Below are positions 28,665 to 37,294 of a DNA stretch of 64,000 nt, in pieces. This DNA is from Aestuariibacter sp. GTDB taxonomy: Bacteria; Pseudomonadota; Gammaproteobacteria; Enterobacterales; Alteromonadaceae. The first letter of the stretch is position 1, and every line of letters starts with the position of its first letter. Both the position numbers and the translations under genes were made by a program. The stretch covers positions 2,558,179 through 2,622,178 of the forward strand of contig CP051238.1 of the NCBI GenBank assembly GCA_017794925.1. The letters are read 5' to 3'. Under the pieces are notes generated by a model that searched no databases, had not been told where the DNA came from, and worked only from the letters and a program-made list of their open reading frames with translations.

Positions 28665-30361
28665 TATTGATTTACTGGATAAAGCGGGGTTAATCCACCG
28701 TCTTTTGTTTTGGTTGTTGTGATACGTTGTATTGCTGAAATCAGCGCTGTTTTGTCCCAGGCCTTAGGCGGGTTCGCAAAAGCGGAGGCCATCATTTTGT
28801 CAAGCTCGGGCTTAATGCTTTGCTGAATTTGCCAGCGCTGCGCCGCTGAAAACTGTGAGAGCCAATTGCGAATTGCAGCCTGAATTTCTCCCACATTGCC
28901 TTTTTCTATAGTGTTAATAAGTGATTTAACATCGCTATTTATCGCTGATTTTTGCAATGATGGTTGTGGGTCAACGGTGCGCTTTCTCTGCGCGTAAACA
29001 AACCAACCGGCTGCAGTAAGTAGCCAAAGTCCTGCCAATATCCAGTGCCACAGATCTATGCCTTGCTCAGCTATAGATGATGGCTGCGCATTTGACGCTG
29101 TGGGTTGGTTGTCCTGCGAAGACAACGTAGGTTGTTCTTCTACAACCTGAGGCGAGGCTGGAGGTGTCAATTGGGCTTGAGATGTTGCCGCAGGTGACGC
29201 AGTACCCATATTGGCAGCGGGGGCTACCGTGATCGTACGGGTAGGCAGCGTCGCATATTCTGTTTTCCCAGTCGCGGTATTAAACCAAGGGACTTTCACC
29301 TCGGGGATAATAAATTCACCGGGTTGTGTTGGAATCAACGCTACTGACTCTGTTCGTTGCACGATTAAGCGGTTGTCACGTTCGGCTGTTGCGCTACCGG
29401 GCTGGTCCGGGTAAAGCTTGAAGGCCGGCGGATAGATTTGTTCTATTTCCGGAAGCTGTTCTTCCACGACGCCTACCGCGGTTAGTGTAAGGGTACGAGT
29501 GACTGGTTCACCTACCACAAAGTCATCGGTTTGCCAGTTTTCATCGAGTTGCACAAAGTCGCTGGGCAACCAATGATAATCTATGTTGGCAGGGATGGGT
29601 TTTACGCTGATGTCGACATCCGGGCCAACGCGGTTGATGGTTTTTGTGCGGTTAAAAAAGCCAAAACGCTGGTTGGTATTGGCCGCAATGACTTCACCTG
29701 AAAACACCGGACCGCGAATAGTAAACTCACCGGACTGCTGTGGCAGGATGGCAAAGTTGCGCTCAATGACCTGATAACGTTTGCCATTGACTAATTCGGT
29801 ATATTGCTTGTCTTCGCCCAACTGCTGTATTTGCGCATTTTCCAGTTCCGGCGCCTGAAGGCTACCGCGTTCGATTTGTGATGCCAGATACAACTTTACC
29901 GTGTAGCGCAATTGTTGCTGCAAATAAACGTCAGACTGACTGACCTCGGTCGCAACGTAATACTCCCGTGCCGGTGCGTCACTGCCTTGTTGTACAGGAA
30001 TGACCTTGACCTTGATAGGCGCACTGGATTTTCCTTCAATGGTAAAGGCTGGAATGGTGAAATCGCCGACACTACGAGGAAACAGTGTCGTGGACCAGGT
30101 TGTGGTCTGGCGGGTCGAAAAATTGACGATAGATGTTTGAGAGCCCACTGAAGTGCGGCCCACCACAAAATCGCCCAGGAGTACGGAACTGTCGAACGCA
30201 TCGCGCTCGGCGTCGCCTTCTGCTACGACGGTTAACACGATGGCCTCGTCGAGCATAACCGGGTTTTTGTCGATAGTGGCTGTGACACTGGTTACCTCGG
30301 CTTGAGCTAACCAGGGCAGCAAACTTATGAGTAAGCCTGCTATCAGGCGTTTATTGATCAT
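28664..30361 (-). CDS. batD: BatD-like protein (oxygen tolerance/aerotolerance family)
   Basis: 565 residues from ATG 30361, which overlaps the batB stop by one base (TAATG). An N-terminal signal peptide (ends near LAQA) is followed by several Ig-like beta-domains with PVMLDEAIVLTV and GDFTIPAFTIEG segments typical of BatD, a membrane segment near residue 440 (LWHWILAGLWLLTAAGWFVYA), and a cytoplasmic tail. BatD belongs with BatA/BatB and MoxR ATPases in systems linked to envelope stress or aerotolerance; the precise role is uncertain. The TAG stop (28666-28664) is made from the TA duplication plus the first G of the adjoining MITE-like element. Confidence 0.88.
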   Translation of the reverse strand: MINKRLIAGLLISLLPWLAQAEVTSVTATIDKNPVMLDEAIVLTVVAEGDAERDAFDSSVLLGDFVVGRTSVGSQTSIVNFSTRQTTTWSTTLFPRSVGDFTIPAFTIEGKSSAPIKVKVIPVQQGSDAPAREYYVATEVSQSDVYLQQQLRYTVKLYLASQIERGSLQAPELENAQIQQLGEDKQYTELVNGKRYQVIERNFAILPQQSGEFTIRGPVFSGEVIAANTNQRFGFFNRTKTINRVGPDVDISVKPIPANIDYHWLPSDFVQLDENWQTDDFVVGEPVTRTLTLTAVGVVEEQLPEIEQIYPPAFKLYPDQPGSATAERDNRLIVQRTESVALIPTQPGEFIIPEVKVPWFNTATGKTEYATLPTRTITVAPAANMGTASPAATSQAQLTPPASPQVVEEQPTLSSQDNQPTASNAQPSSIAEQGIDLWHWILAGLWLLTAAGWFVYAQRKRTVDPQPSLQKSAINSDVKSLINTIEKGNVGEIQAAIRNWLSQFSAAQRWQIQQSIKPELDKMMASAFANPPKAWDKTALISAIQRITTTKTKDGGLTPLYPVNQ

Positions 30362-32298
30362 TACCAATCACTCCGATCTGAAGAGGGGGGACGACGATAC
30401 TGACGTTTCTGCGCTTCTAACTGCATTTTGCGTTTCAGCAGAAAAGCGGGATCGTCAGGCACGCGACGCAACAGATTATTGAGTCGTTGTTCGGTCTCTT
30501 TATCGCGCTCGGCGTCACCCTGTATTGCTTGTTTCATTTCACTTTCGCCAGCTTCCTGCTCGCCTTCTTGAGGCTGTTGTGCCTGTTGTTGCTGTTCTTC
30601 CTGAGCATCTTGCTGGTCAGACTGTTCACCGTTTTGATCAGCATTTTGCTGACTGTCTGATGATTGCTGCTGTTGATTCTGACTGTCTTGTTGGCCACTT
30701 TGCGAGGGGTCACTTTCCCCGTTTTGTTGCTGATCAGAACCCTCACCATTTTGCTGCTGATTCTCGCCGTCCTGCTCACTTTGATTTTGTTGATCATCAG
30801 ACTGATTCTGATTGTCGCCCTGATTTTGCTGGTCTTGCTGTTGTTGGTCCTGCTGATTTTTTAATTGCTCAATCAAAGCCTTGTTTTCAGCCGCTTCAGG
30901 GTAATCAGGGCGCTTCGCCAACGCTTGCTCATAAGCCGCAATGGCTTCCTCCAGCTGACCAGCTTTGGCCAGTGCATTGCCCTGGTTATAAAAGCCTTCT
31001 GCGCTATTTAACTGGCCGTAGGTTTCGGCGGCCCCTTCGTAATCACCGGCGCGATACTGAGCTGCACCTTTCCACGATAAATCTTCAAAGGATTCGGAGG
31101 CCCCCTGAAATTGTTCGCTGTTGTACTGCTCGAAGCCTTGTTGATCGGCATTTAAGAAAGGCTTCTGCCACCAACTCACAGCCTCTGGTTGTGGCGCTTC
31201 GCTGGTTTCAGGTGTTGAAACAGGTTGCGTTTGTGCCACCGCAACAGGGGATTGCATGGGTACTAGTACACATAAGCAAATGGCGAACAGTAAACCGCGC
31301 CGGAAAGACAGTGCAGCAATCGGCAGTAATAACAGCAGTAAATACGGTCCGGCTTCTGCCCATTTATCGCCTTGTTTGTTGTCGTCTTCGGATTCTGTTT
31401 CGGCGTTATCGAACCGACTTACAGAGGCAATACGGCGTATATCACTGTCGTTGGCGGTAATCTCAGAAAAGTTTCCGCCCCCCTGACGACTGAGCTGTTG
31501 CAACACCGATGGATTCATTTTCGGGATCACAATTGCGCCATTACTGCGTTTTAAGAGTTCGCCATTGAGTTGTTTAATCGGTGCGCCCGTTTGGGTGCCG
31601 ACACCCAGGATATTCACGGTGTAAGGCGTCGACGATAAAAAGTCGCTGAGCTCTTTCATTTGCTCCAGTTCAACACCATCGGTGATCCAGTAAAGCGCAC
31701 CACGCTGATAGCCCGCGCTTTCCAGTAAGCTGGCCGCGGCTTTTAAACCCAGGATTGGCTCACTGCCCGATGTGGGCATAATTTCCGGGCTCAGACTGGG
31801 GAGCAGTGCAGTTAACGTGGTTGCATCTTCAGTCAGTGGACTGATGGTGAAAGCATCACCTGCGTAAGCCACCAGGCCCATATCGCCTTCATTGATGAGC
31901 TTAACCAAATCGATGGCTTTGTATTTCGCCCGGGACAACCGGTCTGGCGTAACATCGGTGGCCCGCATGGATAACGACATATCCATCACGATCACGTGTC
32001 CGGCTTTAACCTGAAAAACAGGCTGTGGAATGCGTTCCCAGCTGGGGCCTGCCAACGCGATAACCGTCAGCAACCAGGCCAGTGCCAGCCAACTGACCAG
32101 CGTATTGCTCTTGGCCGTATGCTGGCCTGTCACCAGATACTGGTAAAGATGTCCTGCAATCACGCCTTGCCAGCCAGTCGCTGTCCGGCGCCAACGATAG
32201 ACTACCCATAGCATCAGGGCTAACGGAATGAGAGCATAAAACCATTCAGGGCGCAGAAAGTGAAAGTCTGCAGGCAGAAAACCAAAGCCACTATTCAT
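30361..32298 (-). CDS. batB: BatB/BatC-type von Willebrand factor A protein with TPR repeats
   Basis: 645 residues. Two N-terminal membrane segments (about 20-37 and 68-86) precede a VWA domain with the MIDAS sequence DMSLSM near residue 105, then two further hydrophobic segments (about 310-355). TPR-like repeats follow (about 400-470: QGNALAKAGQLEEAIAAYEQALAKRPDYPEAAENK). A Q/N/D/E-rich low-complexity tail of about 105 residues and a short conserved charged end complete it. It corresponds to BatB with a BatC-like TPR extension in one polypeptide. It overlaps batA by 4 bases (ATGA) and batD by one. Confidence 0.9.
   Translation of the reverse strand: MNSGFGFLPADFHFLRPEWFYALIPLALMLWVVYRWRRTATGWQGVIAGHLYQYLVTGQHTAKSNTLVSWLALAWLLTVIALAGPSWERIPQPVFQVKAGHVIVMDMSLSMRATDVTPDRLSRAKYKAIDLVKLINEGDMGLVAYAGDAFTISPLTEDATTLTALLPSLSPEIMPTSGSEPILGLKAAASLLESAGYQRGALYWITDGVELEQMKELSDFLSSTPYTVNILGVGTQTGAPIKQLNGELLKRSNGAIVIPKMNPSVLQQLSRQGGGNFSEITANDSDIRRIASVSRFDNAETESEDDNKQGDKWAEAGPYLLLLLLPIAALSFRRGLLFAICLCVLVPMQSPVAVAQTQPVSTPETSEAPQPEAVSWWQKPFLNADQQGFEQYNSEQFQGASESFEDLSWKGAAQYRAGDYEGAAETYGQLNSAEGFYNQGNALAKAGQLEEAIAAYEQALAKRPDYPEAAENKALIEQLKNQQDQQQQDQQNQGDNQNQSDDQQNQSEQDGENQQQNGEGSDQQQNGESDPSQSGQQDSQNQQQQSSDSQQNADQNGEQSDQQDAQEEQQQQAQQPQEGEQEAGESEMKQAIQGDAERDKETEQRLNNLLRRVPDDPAFLLKRKMQLEAQKRQYRRPPSSDRSDW
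30550..30866 (-). repeat. Low-complexity Gln/Asn/Asp/Glu-coding tract inside batB
   Basis: A purine-skewed stretch dominated by CAG/CAA/AAT/GAT/GAA codons encodes runs such as QQDQQQQDQQNQ. The skew keeps other frames open: long frames on the opposite strand (for example 30525-31460) are artefacts of it. Confidence 0.9.
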
Positions 32299-33308
32299 GA
32301 CACTGCCTCCTTGTTACCTGCAAGCCTCATCCAAATGTTACGTAGGAAAATGCCAATAACTGGCAGCACACTCAGTAAAAGTGCCAACGCCAGAGGGTAG
32401 TAAAATAATGCGGTTAATGGCCGCATTTTACGTGCCTCGCCTTCGATAGGCTGGAGCTGATCCAGCATGGCATAGATGTTTTCTAATTCGGCGGCATTGC
32501 GAGCACGGAAATACTGGCCGCCCGTCGCTTTCGCTATATCAGTTAACATGGTTTCGTCTAACTCTTGCGAAGGGTTTACCTGTCTGCTGCCAAAAAAGCT
32601 GGATACCGTCATGGCATCGGCACCGACACCAATGGTATACACAGTAACCTGCGCATCCACGGCCAGCTCCTTGGCTTGCTGTGGCGTAATATTCCCAGCC
32701 GTGTTCTGGCCGTCTGTTAGCAAGATCAGTACGCGATTTGATTCGGCTTTTTGTTCAAAGCGCTTAACAGCAAGGCCAATGGCATCGCCAATCGCCGTTT
32801 GTTCACCCACCAGGCCAATCACCGCCTCGTCCAACAGGGTCGCGACAGTTTCCCGGTCATAGGTAAGGGGGGCTTGTAAATAGGCCGTGTCGGCAAACAA
32901 AATTAAACCAAGACGGTCACCCACCCGGCGCTGTATGAAGTCATATAAGACGGACTTAATCATGGTGAGGCGATTAACCTGACGGCCGTTTACCATCATG
33001 TCTTCAATTTTCATACTGCCGGATAAATCCACCGCCAGCATCATTTCGCGCCCTTCATTTGGTACGTTTACCGGTTCACCCAACCACTGGGGCCGGGCAG
33101 CAGCCAGCACCAAACAAATCCACATTACAGTGGCCAATATCAACCAACCGCGCTTAGCGGCCTTGGGTGAACTCGATTGTGGCAGGTTGTTCATTAAATT
33201 CGGCACGCGAAGTGCCACATCAGTTTGCTGGGTTTTGGGACTCAGCAAACGAACAATTAAGGGTAAGGGCAGGGCAAACAGGGCCCACCACCAGGCAAAC
33301 TCAAACAT
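32295..33308 (-). CDS. batA: BatA-like von Willebrand factor A membrane protein
   Basis: 337 residues from ATG 33308, which follows AGGGGG and overlaps the DUF4381 gene by 8 bases; a longer frame to 33329 lacks a ribosome site. Two N-terminal membrane helices, a VWA domain with complete MIDAS (AVDLSGSM, later LLTDGQNTAGN) and a C-terminal helix (about 300-325) are visible. It is paired with BatB. The VWA metal site suggests protein-protein contacts within a MoxR/VWA chaperone-like complex at the inner membrane. Confidence 0.9.
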   Translation of the reverse strand: MFEFAWWWALFALPLPLIVRLLSPKTQQTDVALRVPNLMNNLPQSSSPKAAKRGWLILATVMWICLVLAAARPQWLGEPVNVPNEGREMMLAVDLSGSMKIEDMMVNGRQVNRLTMIKSVLYDFIQRRVGDRLGLILFADTAYLQAPLTYDRETVATLLDEAVIGLVGEQTAIGDAIGLAVKRFEQKAESNRVLILLTDGQNTAGNITPQQAKELAVDAQVTVYTIGVGADAMTVSSFFGSRQVNPSQELDETMLTDIAKATGGQYFRARNAAELENIYAMLDQLQPIEGEARKMRPLTALFYYPLALALLLSVLPVIGIFLRNIWMRLAGNKEAVS

Positions 33309-33816
33309 GGCTGGCCCCCTGTGATTCAACGGTCGCAGTTTCGGCAGGTATCTGCTTCAGGTTGGCTTGTTTTAACCATACTGACGCAGCGGTAAAAATA
33401 TCGCTGGCTTCTGTATCAGTGCAAGGTGACTCTTGGTATACCTTGCCAATCATGACATCAAGTCCTGCCGCCATGGATGCCGCGTGCTTGTTGCTAACCG
33501 TACTTTGTAAAAACTGCAGCCATTTGTCGCCGTATAACGCAGACACGGCTTCAGCGCCGAAATAGTGTTTTGCGACTCGTTTCAGTAATTGATTGGTATT
33601 TACCGCTGCCTGAGCCGGTTCAGCGGAAAAGGTAGCCAGCGTTGCCAGCGCTTCGCGTTTGGCTTTAGTAAATTGGCGGTGACGATACCAGGCGCGTACG
33701 GTCAGCACAATAATAAGCAGTGCTAGCGCAATGACTGCCCACCACCCCCAAGCCAACGGCCACCAGTCCACGCCGCTTGGTGTTTGGATATCATTTAACT
33801 GGGCTAACGGGTCCAT
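33301..33816 (-). CDS. DUF4381 membrane protein of the MoxR-Bat operon
   Basis: 171 residues. It begins MDPLAQLNDIQTP, then carries one transmembrane segment (about 20-42, Trp-rich then ALALLIIVLTV) and a cytoplasmic helical domain with AKREALATLATF and AVNTNQLLKRVAKHYFG. This matches the DUF4381 family that sits between DUF58 and BatA genes. It overlaps the DUF58 gene by 13 bases and batA by 8. The function is unknown beyond membership of the operon. Confidence 0.85.
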   Translation of the reverse strand: MDPLAQLNDIQTPSGVDWWPLAWGWWAVIALALLIIVLTVRAWYRHRQFTKAKREALATLATFSAEPAQAAVNTNQLLKRVAKHYFGAEAVSALYGDKWLQFLQSTVSNKHAASMAAGLDVMIGKVYQESPCTDTEASDIFTAASVWLKQANLKQIPAETATVESQGASHV

Positions 33817-34769
33817 ACTGGCTGCCTCCGCAAGCGTTCAAGTTGTTCGGTAAGAGGAATGCCGGCATCGATAAAGCCTAACCCTGTTTTACAGCGCCCC
33901 AGGCTGTCTTTCACCTGTTGCCAGCGCGCTTGTTGACTGGCCGAATAATGTTTAGCTAAAACCGGATCACCCAGAGTCCAGGTTTGCTTTTGCTCGCCGT
34001 CGGTCACATTTACACTCTGTGTGTGGCGCAGATTCGGCAGGGTATGCTCAAGGGGGTCGGTGATCGCAATCGCGCTCACTTCACAATGCCGACTGATTTG
34101 GGTCAAATGCTGTAGCGCGCGCTCATCAAGTTGCAGGAAATCACTGATGATATACACCAGGCTACCGGGCCTTGCCAGCCGACGTAGCCGCGATAAAGCT
34201 TGTTCCAGGTTTGCCTGAGGAGCTTGCTCCTGAGCCAGGATGGCTTCATTCTGGCATTGCATTAGTTCGTGGCAGATAGTCAACACTGCGCGTTTCCGAC
34301 TTAGCGGCTTACATTCTTTGTGGGAATAATCTGAATAGACCAACGCGCCCACTTTGTCGCCGCGCTGCGCTGCGGCCCAACTGATCAATGCACTCAGGTG
34401 TGCCGCCTGAACAGCTTTGAGCAGCAGTTGGGTGCCAAATTGCATCGAGCCAGACAAATCGCATAACACAAACACCGGGCGTTCGCGTTCTTCGCGGTAC
34501 ACCTTGGTATGGGTCTTTCCTGTACGCGCAGTTACGCGCCAGTCGATGGCACGAATGTCATCGCCTGCCTGATAGTGCCTGGCTTCATCAAACTCCATGC
34601 CACGCCCTTTGTGTTTGGTCAGGTAACTCCCTGCCAAACGCGCCTGGGGTGTGCGTGTGGGTTTCATGTCAATCAGTCCTGCAAACTGCTTATATTGCAG
34701 CAGTTCTTTTACATTCAGCTGAATGCCATTGGACTGCAGGCTGTTGAGCTGTTGTTGTGCACCCGTCAT
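33804..34769 (-). CDS. DUF58 domain protein
   Basis: 321 residues with the DUF58 core GMEFDEARHYQAGDDIRAIDWRVTARTGKTHTKVYREER (shown here only in outline; residues about 57-95), followed by a VWA-like half with DLSGSMQFG. DUF58 proteins are near-universal partners of MoxR ATPases. The gene begins 3 bases after moxR and overlaps the DUF4381 gene, so all genes of this block are probably on one transcript. Confidence 0.93.
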   Translation of the reverse strand: MTGAQQQLNSLQSNGIQLNVKELLQYKQFAGLIDMKPTRTPQARLAGSYLTKHKGRGMEFDEARHYQAGDDIRAIDWRVTARTGKTHTKVYREERERPVFVLCDLSGSMQFGTQLLLKAVQAAHLSALISWAAAQRGDKVGALVYSDYSHKECKPLSRKRAVLTICHELMQCQNEAILAQEQAPQANLEQALSRLRRLARPGSLVYIISDFLQLDERALQHLTQISRHCEVSAIAITDPLEHTLPNLRHTQSVNVTDGEQKQTWTLGDPVLAKHYSASQQARWQQVKDSLGRCKTGLGFIDAGIPLTEQLERLRRQPVWTR

Positions 34770-34772
34770 TGA

Positions 34773-35729
34773 TTAAGGCACTGCGACCAGATTTAAAATG
34801 GTGTCCAGGACCTGGTTTGCGGTCACGCCTTCCGCTTCAGCCTGATATGACAGAATCAAACGGTGGCGCAGCGTGTTGTGGAACACGGCCTGAATGTCAT
34901 CAGGTCCAACAAAGTCTCTTCCTGCTAACCAGGCGTGTGCGCGAGCACAGCGGTCCAGTGAAATGGTGGCGCGAGGGCTGGCACCAAATTCAATCCACTG
35001 AGCTAATTCAGGCGAAAAGTTCTCCGGACGGCGCGTAGCCATAATCAACTGTACCAGGTACGTCTCAAGCGCAGGTGCCATGTGTAAGGCCAGTGCATCT
35101 TTGCGCGCAGCGAAGATGTCTTGTTGACTCAGCGTCGGTGGCTGCGTAGTTGGCTTGCTCAGCTCTTCGTTACGGGTCAATTGCAGGATTTGTAATTCGG
35201 TATCAGCATCAGGGTAATCAATTTCCAGGTGCATCAGGAACCGGTCAAGCTGCGCTTCGGGAAGAGGGTAAGTGCCTTCCTGTTCCAGCGGGTTCTGCGT
35301 GGCCATAACCAGAAACAGTTCCGGCAGCGCGTAGGTTTTGTTGCCTACGGTAATCTGGTGCTCGGCCATGGCTTCCAGCAGTGCAGACTGCACTTTTGCC
35401 GGTGCACGGTTAATTTCGTCTGCCAGCACCAGATTGTGGAATAGCGGGCCTTGTTGAAACACAAACTGACCGGTTTCGGGTCGGTAGATATCCGTACCGG
35501 TTAAATCTGCAGGCAGTAAGTCAGGGGTAAACTGAACCCGGTGAAAGTCACCGTCAATGCCTTTAGCTAATGCATTGATTGCGCGGGTCTTCGCCAATCC
35601 AGGCGGCCCTTCAACTAACAAGTGGCCATCGGCCAGCAGTGCGATCAGCATGTTAAGTGTCAATTGGGACTGACCGATAATTTGTGAATCAAGATAGGCG
35701 TGTAACTGCCTGAACTGCTCAGCTGCCAT
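34773..35729 (-). CDS. MoxR-family AAA+ ATPase
   Basis: 318 residues. Walker A GPPGLAKT (about 40-47), Walker B VLADEINRAPAKVQSALLEAM and sensor segment MATQNPLEQEGTYPLPEAQLDRF are all present and typical of MoxR. It is expected to act as a hexameric chaperone-like ATPase with the VWA proteins encoded downstream. It is the first gene of the - strand operon, and its promoter must lie in the 254-base region shared with the divergent fadI. The start codon has only a distant AAGG. Confidence 0.95.
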   Translation of the reverse strand: MAAEQFRQLHAYLDSQIIGQSQLTLNMLIALLADGHLLVEGPPGLAKTRAINALAKGIDGDFHRVQFTPDLLPADLTGTDIYRPETGQFVFQQGPLFHNLVLADEINRAPAKVQSALLEAMAEHQITVGNKTYALPELFLVMATQNPLEQEGTYPLPEAQLDRFLMHLEIDYPDADTELQILQLTRNEELSKPTTQPPTLSQQDIFAARKDALALHMAPALETYLVQLIMATRRPENFSPELAQWIEFGASPRATISLDRCARAHAWLAGRDFVGPDDIQAVFHNTLRHRLILSYQAEAEGVTANQVLDTILNLVAVP

Positions 35730-35939
35730 AGAGTTTTCTAACCTTGTTATCGTTATTGAACCACAGAGCCTATACTTATGGCTCCGCGTTGGGAATGAAG
35801 CTATCTGACTGTTAAGTCAATATAAGGTTCCCTTATTCTGTTTCAAGCTACTTTTTCGCTTCAAGAGATTAATTGTTGCAAAATATTCTACTGCGGATTT
35901 GCTATTTGTTTAATTGTTTGTAAAAATCGGCGCATCACT

Positions 35940-35956
35940 AACAGGTCAGACCACTA
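35940..35956. promoter_or_regulatory. FadR-like operator upstream of fadI
   Basis: A 17-base site, AACAGGTCAGACCACTA, contains the perfect half-site pair GGTCAGACC (35944-35952) that forms the core of gammaproteobacterial FadR operators. It lies 27 bases before the fadI start, where a repressor would block initiation or early elongation. By analogy, fatty acyl-CoA would release repression of fadI-fadJ. Confidence 0.65.
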
Positions 35957-35983
35957 CCGGGTCTCTAATAAGGGTTTAAAATA

Positions 35984-37294
35984 ATGGCTAAACAGCAATC
36001 GGTTACAACGCGTGATGGCGATCGCATTGCCATTGTCGCTGGGCTTAGAACGCCCTTCGCAAAAATGGCGACTTATTTTCACGGTGTTCCAGCCGTAGAT
36101 TTGGGCAAAATGGTGGTGAACGAGCTGTTGATCCGTAACGCGGTTGATCCCAAGCTGGTTGATCAACTGGTATACGGCCAGGTCGTACAAATGCCTGAAG
36201 CCCCCAATATTGCTCGCGAAATCGTGCTGGGCACCGGCATGAATGTGCACACCGACGCCTACAGCGTATCACGCGCTTGCGCTACCAGCTTTCAGTCTAC
36301 GGTGAATATCGCAGAATCTATGATGGCTGGCACGGTAGAAGTGGGCGTTGCCGGTGGTGCTGACTCAACGTCTGTATCGCCTATCGGCGTGTCCAAAAAA
36401 TTAGCTCGTGCGCTGGTTGATTTGCAAAAGACCAAAACCCTGGGCCAAAAATGGGCGGTATTAAAGCGCCTTGGCTTAAAAGATTTACTGCCAGTGCCGC
36501 CGGCGGTTGCCGAATACTCAACCGGTCTGTCGATGGGACAGACTGCAGAGCAAATGGCCAAGACCCACGGTATTACCCGTGAAGCGCAGGATGAGCTGGC
36601 TCACCGTTCTCATACGCTGGCAGCTCAAAGCTGGCAGGAAGGTAAATTGGCCAGTGAAGTGATGACTGCCTATGCAGAACCATTTAAAGGTGCGCTGGAG
36701 CAAGACAATAACATCCGTTTCGACTCAAAGCTGGAAGGCTATGCGAAGTTACGCCCGGTATTCGACCGTAAATACGGCTCAGTAACGGCGGCCAACGCAA
36801 CACCATTAACCGATGGCGCATCAGCTGTACTGATGATGACCGAAAGCAAAGCAAAAGCCCTGGGTTACACCCCGCTTGGTTACATTAAGAGCTACGCGTT
36901 TGCCGCTATTGATGTATGGGAAGATATGCTGATGGGTCCATCCTATGCGTCACCTATAGCACTAGAGCGTGCAGGCATGACGCTAAACGATTTGACTCTT
37001 ATTGAAATGCACGAGGCGTTTGCTGCTCAAACCCTGGCAAATGTGAAGATGTTTGCCAGTGATAAATTTGCTCAGGAAAAACTGGGACGCAGCAAAGCCA
37101 CCGGCGAAATCGATATGGACAAATTCAACGTGATGGGCAGCTCGATTGCCTATGGTCACCCGTTTGCAGCTACCGGTACGCGTATGATCACGCAAATGCT
37201 GAATGAATTGAACCGCCGTGGCGGTGGTACCGGATTGATTACTGCCTGTGCGGCAGGTGGTTTAGGCGCAGCTATGATTTTGGAGACAGCGTAA
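35984..37294 (+). CDS. fadI: 3-ketoacyl-CoA thiolase
   Basis: 436 residues, the size of FadI rather than FadA (about 390). The nucleophilic Cys is in [12 protein letters not shown], the His in [18 protein letters not shown] and the second Cys in [11 protein letters not shown]. It catalyses the thiolytic last step of beta-oxidation. AGGG is 9 bases upstream of ATG 35984. It overlaps fadJ by one base (TAATG), as in other fadIJ operons. The divergent neighbour is the MoxR gene. Confidence 0.96.
   Translation: MAKQQSVTTRDGDRIAIVAGLRTPFAKMATYFHGVPAVDLGKMVVNELLIRNAVDPKLVDQLVYGQVVQMPEAPNIAREIVLGTGMNVHTDAYSVSRACATSFQSTVNIAESMMAGTVEVGVAGGADSTSVSPIGVSKKLARALVDLQKTKTLGQKWAVLKRLGLKDLLPVPPAVAEYSTGLSMGQTAEQMAKTHGITREAQDELAHRSHTLAAQSWQEGKLASEVMTAYAEPFKGALEQDNNIRFDSKLEGYAKLRPVFDRKYGSVTAANATPLTDGASAVLMMTESKAKALGYTPLGYIKSYAFAAIDVWEDMLMGPSYASPIALERAGMTLNDLTLIEMHEAFAAQTLANVKMFASDKFAQEKLGRSKATGEIDMDKFNVMGSSIAYGHPFAATGTRMITQMLNELNRRGGGTGLITACAAGGLGAAMILETA

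Noticed and set aside
30525..31460. 311-residue open frame on the + strand
   Set aside because: It lies opposite batB and stays open because of the CAG/CAA-rich skew; no ribosome site or protein-like composition.
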